Below, in pieces: positions 5,016 through 10,591 of a stretch of 10,591 nt of DNA (position 1 is its first letter; every line of letters starts with the position of its first letter). The translations under genes were made by a program, and so were the position numbers. Where the stretch lies: the NCBI GenBank assembly GCA_910588895.1, contig CAJUSS010000124.1:1-10591 (forward strand). The letters run 5' to 3'. A model generated the notes under the pieces. The model worked only from the letters and a program-made list of their open reading frames with translations, ran no database searches and was not told the origin of the DNA. The DNA is from an uncultured Lachnospiraceae bacterium. GTDB lineage: Bacteria > Bacillota > Clostridia > Lachnospirales > Lachnospiraceae.

Positions 5016-8000
5016 TCATTTTTTAAAAGGGATCAAGCGGAGCTGATAGCGGAACGCTCCCTCATCCAGCCGGTATCGATCCGATAGCTGCGGGCCGCAG
5101 CTATTGGACCCGATCCCGCTCTGTCCGTAGTCCAGGCACAGGACTGTATGGCCGGAGGGGATAAGCTCATAGTTATGCTTTTTCTCGGTCAGCTCCTCCT
5201 GGGTATATACCGATGCATTAAACGCAAAGCTTTTGGGGGAGACCGCTATGATGCCATACCCGCCGCCCTGCAGCCGGACATAGTCGCAGTCATGATGGCT
5301 CCCGTTCTCCTGAGGGCGGATGTAGTCCTCGTGCATATCAGCCACCCTGCTGCAAAAAATACCGTGATGGGATGCCCTGCATTTGTCGCGGTAGCTTTCA
5401 TAAGGCCCCAGCCCGCAATAGGTGATCTGATCCATTTTAGGATCGAAGAACAGGCGCAGGCCATACCGCGGAAGGTATGGGAAGGCAGGATCCTTTTCCA
5501 CATCCATCTCCATATCGATCGTGCCGTTTTTCTGCACGGTCCAGGCGGTCTGTATGGAGAGGATCCGCTGCACGGTGGGCGCAGTCATGGACATGGAGCT
5601 GCAGATCACGAGCTTGTCCTCTTCTGCCCTGCAGGTGGTCTGATAGGCTCTGGCGGATGCCTGATCGTAATGGGCGCGCAGCCATTCCAGCTTGCTGTAC
5701 TGGTCATTGTCCGTGGGCGCACGCCAGATGTTCAAAGCCATGGGCCGATCCAACAGCTCCTTGTCCTGGAACCGGATACGGTCAAAAAGACCTGTGCGCC
5801 GATCATATCGGTACAGGAAGCCCTCTCCCTCCAAGGTCAGATAGGGCCCTTCTTCGCTCGTTCTTATCCCGGCAGCTCCTATCTCGTCTGCTCTTATCCC
5901 GTCCGCACCTGCCTGTGCCGCACTGCCCCCGGCCGGTCCAAAGCCCTCCAGGAGTCCTGCCGCCGTCTGATCTTGGCTGTCCTGGTCATTTAATGAGCAT
6001 TCATCAAAGCCCAGCACATGGCCGGCGGGACAGATCCCGTCCCCGTTTTTTTGATGATAGACCAGCCTGAGATAAACGCGCCCTTTTTCCGGGAGATGAT
6101 ACGCCAGCGTGAGCTTGCCGTCCCCGTGGGGCGGGACGGAGGGGCAGTCGACCCGCCCGCTCTCCAGGAGCCGTCCGTCACAGACCAGTTCCCAGCCGAT
6201 CTCCAGGTATCCGGCCAGGTCCGTAAAGTCCAGATAGTTATGGATACAGACCGTTTTTGTCTCCTGGTCCAGTCCGGTCACCCGCACAGGCCGGTACACG
6301 TTCTTAAATTCCAGAAGTCCTGTATGGGGCCTTCGGTCCGGATAGACCAGTCCGTCCATGCAGAAGTTCCCGTCATGGATCTTCTCTCCATGATCCCCGC
6401 CGTAGAAATACCGCTCCTTCCCGTTCTCGGCAGGTCCGTGGGCGATCCCGTGATCGCACCATTCCCAGACAAAGCCGCCGCACATGATCGCATTTTTCTG
6501 GAACACCTGGAAATAGTCCTCCAGATCCCCGGGGCCATTGCCCATGGCATGGCAATATTCGCATAAAAGGAAGGGCTTGTCCGGCTCATCCTGCAGATAG
6601 GCATCGATCTCCTCGAATGAGGGATACATCCTGCTGTACAGATCTAAGTCTGAATAGTCATAGCGCTTCTTATCGCTCCGGTAGAGGGCGCTTTCATAGT
6701 GGGTCAGACGGCTGGGGTCGAAAGCCTTGGTCCACCGCAGGCCGGCCTCAAAGTTACAGCCATAGGCGCTCTCGTTGCCCATGGACCAGATGACCACACA
6801 GGGACGGTTTTTGTCACGATGTACACACTTTTTGATCCGGTCCAGTATGGCCTCGCCAAATGCGGGTGCATCCGCGATCGGCTCGTTCCACCGCTTGCTC
6901 TTGTAGGCAAAGTCATCGTCCGGATAGTACAGCTCCACCGGCCCATGGCTCTCGATATCCGCCTCATCGATCACCAGAAAGCCGTAGCGGTCGCAGAGCT
7001 GATAAAAGACCGGGGCATTGGGATAATGGCTGGTGCGGATCGCATTGATATTGTGCTGCTTCATCAGGGACAGATCCCGCTTCATCTGGTCGATGCCGAC
7101 CGCAAAGCCGGTCACCGGATCCGAGTCATGACGGTTCACCCCGCGGAATTTGATCGGCATCCCGTTAAGACAGACGACCCGTTCCCGGATCTGGATCTGG
7201 CGGACCCCGATCCGGTCCACGATCGTCTCTCCTTCCGTCTCGATCCACAAAAGGTACAGATACGGATCCTCCGGGCTCCACAGCACGGGATGGGGGATCG
7301 TGAGCTCCGCCTGGAGCTGAGCCGCCTGCGCATCCCCTGCCTCTGGCCCTGTATCCCACTGGCCGACCACCCGCTCTCCTGTCTGGTCCAGGATCTTGAT
7401 CCTCGTGGGGACTGCCTGCAAAAGATAGGTCAGATCCACCGTGACCCGGGCCTGTCCGCTGTCTTCTAGCCGGGTCTGCACAAAATAGTCGAACACCACC
7501 TGGGCAGGTCGCTTTAAAAGATACACATCCCGGAAAATCCCGCTCATCCGGAATTTATCCTGATCCTCCAAGTAGCTCCCGTCGCACCACTTGAGCACCA
7601 GCAGGACCAAACGGTTCCTTCCCTCTTTCAGATACGGGGTCACGTCAAATTCACTGGTGGAATGGGATACCTGGCTGTAGCCCACATAGCGTCCGTTCAG
7701 CCACAGATAAAAGCAGGAGTCCACCCCCTCAAAGTCCAGGTAGGCCTTCGGCGCCTCCGGATCCTTTTCATAAAGGAGATCGCGGATATACACGCCGCAG
7801 GGTACATCCTGGGGTACATAGGGCGGGTCAAAGGGGAAGGGGTAGCGGATATTGGTATACTGGTGGGTATCGTATCCGTACATCTGCCACACGCCGGGTA
7901 CAGCTACCTTGTCATACTGCTCCACATCCTGCTCTGTCCCATAAAAGTCCTCCTCCAGCAGATAGATACTTTCATGATACCGAAAATACCACTCTCCGTT

Positions 8001-8141
8001 CAGCATCAAGATCCGGTCCGAATCTTCCCGATGCTCATCCAGACGGTCCATGAAGGCGGAAGCCGGGATATAATAAGAGCGGTCCGGCATGGTACCCTCG
8101 TGGAGCATATTAAGATCCTCATAGTATCTTGGCACGATCAT
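5016..8141 (-). CDS. lacZ: Beta-galactosidase, glycoside hydrolase family 2 (LacZ type)
   Basis: Cytoplasmic retaining beta-galactosidase of 1041 residues, close to the 1023 of E. coli LacZ; no signal peptide. The N-terminal jelly-roll has VPGVWQMYGYDTHQYTN (Asn97, like Asn102 of LacZ) and DQDKFRMSGIFRDV (Asp195, like Asp201). The TIM barrel holds NRHDSDP, IRTSHYP, DEADIESHG (Mg ligands Glu397, His399), WSMGNES (acid/base Glu457) and LLCEYCHAMGNG (nucleophile Glu528). The C-terminal domain has WRAPTDND, GLGPYESY and RPQENGSH, and ends with SGIGSNSCGP, where Cys stands in place of LacZ Trp999. A Gly/Ala-rich linker with a tandem repeat (about 744-762) precedes the last domain. I chose ATG 8141 because AAAGGAGG (8149-8156) lies 7 nt upstream. 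The frame stays open to 8336, but that extension is Lys/Arg-rich and crosses the promoter. First gene of an operon with the symporter; divergent from araC. Confidence 0.97.
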   Translation of the reverse strand: MIVPRYYEDLNMLHEGTMPDRSYYIPASAFMDRLDEHREDSDRILMLNGEWYFRYHESIYLLEEDFYGTEQDVEQYDKVAVPGVWQMYGYDTHQYTNIRYPFPFDPPYVPQDVPCGVYIRDLLYEKDPEAPKAYLDFEGVDSCFYLWLNGRYVGYSQVSHSTSEFDVTPYLKEGRNRLVLLVLKWCDGSYLEDQDKFRMSGIFRDVYLLKRPAQVVFDYFVQTRLEDSGQARVTVDLTYLLQAVPTRIKILDQTGERVVGQWDTGPEAGDAQAAQLQAELTIPHPVLWSPEDPYLYLLWIETEGETIVDRIGVRQIQIRERVVCLNGMPIKFRGVNRHDSDPVTGFAVGIDQMKRDLSLMKQHNINAIRTSHYPNAPVFYQLCDRYGFLVIDEADIESHGPVELYYPDDDFAYKSKRWNEPIADAPAFGEAILDRIKKCVHRDKNRPCVVIWSMGNESAYGCNFEAGLRWTKAFDPSRLTHYESALYRSDKKRYDYSDLDLYSRMYPSFEEIDAYLQDEPDKPFLLCEYCHAMGNGPGDLEDYFQVFQKNAIMCGGFVWEWCDHGIAHGPAENGKERYFYGGDHGEKIHDGNFCMDGLVYPDRRPHTGLLEFKNVYRPVRVTGLDQETKTVCIHNYLDFTDLAGYLEIGWELVCDGRLLESGRVDCPSVPPHGDGKLTLAYHLPEKGRVYLRLVYHQKNGDGICPAGHVLGFDECSLNDQDSQDQTAAGLLEGFGPAGGSAAQAGADGIRADEIGAAGIRTSEEGPYLTLEGEGFLYRYDRRTGLFDRIRFQDKELLDRPMALNIWRAPTDNDQYSKLEWLRAHYDQASARAYQTTCRAEEDKLVICSSMSMTAPTVQRILSIQTAWTVQKNGTIDMEMDVEKDPAFPYLPRYGLRLFFDPKMDQITYCGLGPYESYRDKCRASHHGIFCSRVADMHEDYIRPQENGSHHDCDYVRLQGGGYGIIAVSPKSFAFNASVYTQEELTEKKHNYELIPSGHTVLCLDYGQSGIGSNSCGPQLSDRYRLDEGAFRYQLRLIPFKK
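5857..5910 (-). repeat. Degenerate tandem repeat within lacZ linker
   Basis: Two copies of a roughly 24-28 bp unit lie at 5857-5880 and 5883-5910, sharing CTCGT, then CTTATCCCG, then a CNGCNCCT-like end. On the coding strand they give two GIR-containing peptides within an Ala/Gly/Asp/Glu-rich stretch (about residues 744-762), just before the last LacZ domain. This looks like a local duplication that lengthened a surface linker. Confidence 0.55.
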
Positions 8142-8148
8142 CAAAACG

Positions 8149-8156
8149 CCTCCTTT
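8149..8156 (-). promoter_or_regulatory. Ribosome binding site fixing the lacZ start
   Basis: AAAGGAGG on the minus strand, 7 nt before ATG 8141-8139. It is a near-perfect Shine-Dalgarno match and decides the start against the in-frame extension reaching 8336, whose upstream starts have no such site. Confidence 0.9.
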
Positions 8157-8180
8157 GCTCACAGCCATCTTGCATGGGGT

Positions 8181-8256
8181 CTTCTCAGTACGATCTTCTT
8201 TGTACGACTTTTTTTGAGAGACCCTTTTGCTGGACCTTTTTTGTACGATCCTCTTT
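8181..8256. repeat. Repeated GTACGATC elements in the lacZ leader
   Basis: A 21-bp sequence at 8181-8201 recurs at 8236-8256 with 17 of 21 identical, centred on GTACGATC (8188-8195 and 8243-8250). A third, shorter copy GTACGA is at 8202-8207. All are embedded in T-rich plus-strand (A-rich minus-strand) DNA. The two long copies are 55 bp apart, not a multiple of three, so they are not a repeated coding motif. They lie downstream of the predicted lacZ start of transcription, in the untranslated leader. They could be protein-binding sites or RNA elements; their role is unknown. Confidence 0.5.
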
Positions 8257-8279
8257 TGCTCTATCTTGGACTTGCTATC

Positions 8280-8308
8280 ATTATATCGAGCAACGTGGAT
8301 CCCTTCCA
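8280..8308 (-). promoter_or_regulatory. Putative activator-dependent lacZ promoter
   Basis: On the minus strand a perfect TATAAT (8285-8280) is present. The hexamer 17 bp upstream is TGGAAG (8308-8303), only 3 of 6 to TTGACA. A perfect -10 with a poor -35 fits a promoter that needs an activator such as the divergent AraC-family protein. Transcription would start near 8273, giving a leader of about 130 nt before ATG 8141. Confidence 0.5.
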
Positions 8309-8318
8309 TAGATCGGAT

Positions 8319-8347
8319 TAGACAAAACATGCACAAAATGATACAAT
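8319..8347 (+). promoter_or_regulatory. Sigma-A-like promoter of the araC-family gene
   Basis: TAGACA (8319-8324; 5 of 6) and TACAAT (8342-8347; 5 of 6) are separated by exactly 17 bp. Transcription would start near 8354, about 49 nt before ATG 8403. The direct repeat ATGATAC occurs at 8338-8344, overlapping the -10, and again at 8354-8360 (16 bp apart). It is a possible operator, with no independent support. Confidence 0.65.
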
Positions 8348-8386
8348 ACTACCATGATACTGCTTGTGGATCTGCATGATCTTTCA

Positions 8387-8394
8387 GGGGAGGG
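8387..8394 (+). promoter_or_regulatory. Ribosome binding site fixing the araC-family start
   Basis: GGGGAGGG ends 8 nt before ATG 8403. It supports this start over the in-frame TTG at 8364. Confidence 0.8.
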
Positions 8395-8402
8395 TTCCTT
8401 CT

Positions 8403-9263
8403 ATGTATGTGAATAGTGCTTACAGAAATAATTCCAGATCAGATTTTAAAGATAAGACCCACGCATTATCTGTGGGGAGCTGCGGGACCTACCATTTGTA
8501 TACCAGACCGCTGCTGCCCACCCACAGGCCGCGGGGGAGAGTGGATTTCCAGCTTTTGTATATCGCTTCGGGAAAAGCCCATTTTTACTTCAAGGGCAGA
8601 GAAGAGATCGTGACGGCCGGTCATATGGTGCTCTACCGGCCAAAAGAAGAACAGAAATATCGTTATTACGGCGCAGACCAGACGGAGGTCTACTGGGTCC
8701 ATTTTACAGGGAACAATGTGACCAATATCCTGCGCAAATACGGCATCTCCGACCAGATGCAGGTGATCTACACAGGGATATCTATGGAATATAAAAAGAT
8801 CTTCTCGCAGATGATACAAGAACTGCAGCTCTGCCAGAAGGACCATGAAGAGCTCCTCACCCTGCTGCTGCGGCAGCTCCTGATCATGATCAGCCGGAGG
8901 ATCAGCAGCCGTCCGAAGCGCAGGAACAGTTATCTGGAGGAGGCGGTGGAGGAGGCCACCAGATATTTTCGGGAGAATTATGATAAGACGGTCAGCATTG
9001 AAGACTATGCTTCCTCCCGGGGCATGAGCACCAGCTGGTTCATACGCAGCTTTAAAGAATATACCGGCTTTACTCCCATGCAGTATATCCTCTCCATCCG
9101 GATCTCCAGCGCCCAGAACCTGCTGGAGACCACCGAATACACCGTTGCAGAGATCAGCGACATCATCGGCTATGAGAACCCGCTCTATTTCAGCCGTCTC
9201 TTCAAGAAACAGATCGGGGTCTCCCCGTCGGGATTCCGAGAGCGGGTGCGCGGCGGAAACTGA
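8403..9263 (+). CDS. AraC-family transcriptional regulator of the lac operon
   Basis: A 286-residue DNA-binding regulator of the common two-domain AraC type. Residues about 25-110 look like the cupin-type sensor domain (VDFQLLYIASGKAHFYF at 48-64, then VTAGHMVLYRP at 70-80). Residues about 130-175 form a helical linker with a basic end. Residues about 195-282 are the double helix-turn-helix: SIEDYASSRGMSTSWFIRSF in the first unit, and VAEISDIIGYENPLYFSRLF followed by the hallmark GVSPSGFR in the second. I chose ATG 8403 because GGGGAGGG (8387-8394) lies 8 nt upstream; an in-frame TTG at 8364 would add 13 residues without a better site. It is divergent from lacZ, so it most likely senses the substrate or a product and activates lacZ and the symporter. 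It converges on telA with 20 bp between stop codons. Confidence 0.94.
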   Translation: MYVNSAYRNNSRSDFKDKTHALSVGSCGTYHLYTRPLLPTHRPRGRVDFQLLYIASGKAHFYFKGREEIVTAGHMVLYRPKEEQKYRYYGADQTEVYWVHFTGNNVTNILRKYGISDQMQVIYTGISMEYKKIFSQMIQELQLCQKDHEELLTLLLRQLLIMISRRISSRPKRRNSYLEEAVEEATRYFRENYDKTVSIEDYASSRGMSTSWFIRSFKEYTGFTPMQYILSIRISSAQNLLETTEYTVAEISDIIGYENPLYFSRLFKKQIGVSPSGFRERVRGGN

Positions 9264-9283
9264 CCGTTTTTATCCGTTTTCTC

Positions 9284-10423
9284 TTAAAGGTCGGAACGTC
9301 TCCCGTCCTCGATATTTTGGAGCGCCGCTTCTCCTGCTGCGGTCAGCTCCTTGAACTCGTCGATCGTGGCCTTCATCTGGGGCAGCGCCTTTTGCTTATA
9401 CTGCCGGATCTGCTCCAATGCGCCCAGTGTCTCCACAAAAGCATTTTTTAAGGTCTCCACCTGGATATTGGAATCCATGGCCTGCTTCTGGATCTCCACG
9501 CCCTGGGTGTTCAGCATCCGGGAGGTGGCTTCGATCATGCTGTTGGTGGTCTGGTTCAATAGCTTCACCTTCTCCAGCACGATCTTCTGGTTATAGAGCG
9601 CCCCGGCCACGGTGACGGCCACGTTTAAGGCAGCGATCGTCACGGTCTGGGCCCTGGCCACCGATCGGATCAGCTCCAGGTTGTTCTTCCGGATCACCTC
9701 CATGGCGATGATGCCGTTCTGGTTCACGGCCAGCATCTGGTTAAAGTCCATCATCCGCTGCCGCAAGGGGAACAGGATCTCCTCCTCGATGAACTTGGCT
9801 CTCTCTAGATCCCCGTTTAACGCCTTCTGCCGTTGGATCTGCTCCGTCAGGTAGGCGTCCAGCTCCCCGCCCAGCACGATCTTCTGGTTCAGCTGCCTGG
9901 TCAGATCCCGCATAGAAGCCTGCTCCAGCTCCAGGGTGGTATTATCGTCCTTTAGGACCTTCGCACCCTTTTCCAGGGACCGGACGATATCGGCGATCGC
10001 CTGATCTGCTGCCTTATATTTGTTAAAATAGGCCCGCACCGGGTTAAAGACCATCCCCAAGGGTCCCCGCTTCATAAAGTCGATACCGGAAGGATCTAAG
10101 TCCTTCATCTGCTCCGAGAGCTGCTCTAGGCCCTTGGCCACCGCTCCGCCCTCTCCTCCGGCCCGGGACAGGTCCCCGATCCTGGTCTTTAAAAGATCGT
10201 TCTTTCCCGCGGAGGCCTTCACCACATCGGCGCCGAACTCCTCGATCGCCTTGGTCAGCTCCCTGCGGCTCTCCAGGTCCCCGATATCGGCCTGGAGGAT
10301 CTCCGTCCCCTTTTGCTTCGACGCGTCCGAGATCGTCAAGGTGGTAGAGGTATCCAGAGCGGTCTCCTCCTCCACCAGTTTTTTGATCTCATCCTTTTGC
10401 GGGATATCTAATGTAAATGCCAT
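9284..10423 (-). CDS. TelA/YaaN-family (toxic anion resistance) protein
   Basis: A 379-residue soluble, largely helical protein of the TelA/KlaA/YaaN family (PF05816). Members were named from plasmid tellurite-resistance loci, but chromosomal copies in Firmicutes have been linked to cell-envelope stress tolerance and their biochemical role is not settled. Supporting blocks are LGMVFNPVRAYFNKYKAADQAIADI in the first half and, in the second, RAQTVTIAALNVAVTVAGAL followed by YNQKIVLEKVKLLNQTT, which matches the family's A-x-x-x-NQK-x-VL pattern. There is no real membrane segment; the Ala/Val stretch is part of a helix bundle. I chose ATG 10423 because GGAGG (10429-10433) is 5 nt upstream; the frame extends to TTG 10435, which overlaps that site. 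No other tellurite (ter) genes are nearby. No clear terminator is visible after it; only 20 bp separate it from araC. Confidence 0.92.
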   Translation of the reverse strand: MAFTLDIPQKDEIKKLVEEETALDTSTTLTISDASKQKGTEILQADIGDLESRRELTKAIEEFGADVVKASAGKNDLLKTRIGDLSRAGGEGGAVAKGLEQLSEQMKDLDPSGIDFMKRGPLGMVFNPVRAYFNKYKAADQAIADIVRSLEKGAKVLKDDNTTLELEQASMRDLTRQLNQKIVLGGELDAYLTEQIQRQKALNGDLERAKFIEEEILFPLRQRMMDFNQMLAVNQNGIIAMEVIRKNNLELIRSVARAQTVTIAALNVAVTVAGALYNQKIVLEKVKLLNQTTNSMIEATSRMLNTQGVEIQKQAMDSNIQVETLKNAFVETLGALEQIRQYKQKALPQMKATIDEFKELTAAGEAALQNIEDGRRSDL

Positions 10424-10486
10424 ATCTTCCTCCAAATACTTCTATTATGAAACTGGATCACATCTTTAGCCTGTACATTTGACTTG

Positions 10487-10591
10487 TCATAGCCGCTTGT
10501 GGTCGCGCTTATTTGTCATCCGGTTCATTGTTACCTGACTCTTGCGATCCATCAATTGCTGCAGATGCTGATATACTTGGTACCGCCGGAG
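10487..10591 (-). CDS. Possible C-terminal end of an unidentified minus-strand gene
   Basis: Upstream of telA, the minus strand is open from the window edge to a TGA at 10489-10487 (34 codons, ending ...NKRDHKRL). A second register is open to a TAA at 10511-10509 (26 codons, ending ...NNEPDDK). The first uses codons more like the rest of the window (about two thirds end in G or C; the second about a quarter), so I favour it. Either would be the end of a gene transcribed towards telA, 64-85 nt ahead of its start. In related genomes telA often follows xpaC, but nothing in these few residues lets me name the gene. Confidence 0.3.
   Translation of the reverse strand, partial: LRRYQVYQHLQQLMDRKSQVTMNRMTNKRDHKRL

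Noticed and set aside
5148..6070. Two overlapping plus-strand open frames of about 200-280 codons opposite the lacZ 3' half
   Set aside because: Both are shadows of conserved LacZ C-terminal domains and show no motifs or initiation signals.
6699..7469. A 256-codon open frame on the plus strand opposite lacZ
   Set aside because: It lies wholly antisense to well-conserved GH2 coding sequence, has no ribosome site or recognisable domain, and its composition (many Asp, His, Arg, Pro) is what a GC-biased reverse frame produces.
7662..8321. A 219-codon plus-strand open frame opposite the lacZ 5' end and leader
   Set aside because: It covers the conserved LacZ N-terminal domain and the promoter region in antisense; no ribosome site or known domain.
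9264..9283. Terminator between araC and telA
   Set aside because: The gap is only 20 bp with T-rich patches and no stable stem, so I do not annotate one.
1..10591. CRISPR array, tRNA or rRNA genes, insertion sequences, defence or phage genes
   Set aside because: No regularly spaced repeats, cloverleaf-like or rRNA sequence, transposase motifs or flanking terminal repeats were seen on either strand.

Overview
The window looks like chromosomal DNA of a fairly GC-rich Firmicute, most likely a gut Clostridia/Lachnospiraceae-type spore former. This is inferred from several things: a YlbJ-type sporulation membrane protein beside rsmD-coaD, strong AGGAGG-type ribosome binding sites, sigma-A-like promoters, intrinsic terminators with U tracts, and a GH2 beta-galactosidase paired with a GPH sugar symporter under a divergent AraC-family regulator. 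I see no tRNA, rRNA, CRISPR array, insertion sequence, phage or plasmid gene.

Layout. At the left edge is the 5' part of an unrecognised minus-strand gene with an N-terminal membrane segment (1-275). It diverges from ylbJ (335-1378, plus). ylbJ converges on a minus-strand housekeeping operon that reads rsmD (2580-3146), coaD (2100-2579), then a coiled-coil protein (1457-2026). A promoter lies at 3171-3199, and the best terminator I can find (1282-1310) sits antisense inside the 3' end of ylbJ. A gene-poor stretch (3147-3576) follows, holding the promoter, a structured GC-rich segment with a possible esterase remnant, and a very strong minus-strand terminator.

The centre is a galactoside-use locus. 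lacZ (GH2 beta-galactosidase, 5016-8141, minus) and a GPH-family sugar:cation symporter (3577-4983, minus) are 32 bp apart and end at the terminator at 3488-3536. An AraC-family regulator (8403-9263, plus) diverges from lacZ across 261 bp. The regulator has a good consensus promoter. The lacZ promoter has a perfect -10 and a poor -35, as expected of an activator-dependent promoter. The likely model is uptake of a beta-galactoside such as lactose by the symporter, cytoplasmic hydrolysis by LacZ, and control by the AraC protein.

At the right edge, a TelA/YaaN-family gene (9284-10423, minus) converges on araC. Upstream of it is a short open stretch that may be the end of another minus-strand gene.

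I find no clear new biological system. The most useful observations are the antisense terminator inside ylbJ, the strand-asymmetric terminator after the lac operon, the repeat-bearing lacZ leader with its corrected start, and the conserved-looking but unexplained coiled-coil gene behind coaD.
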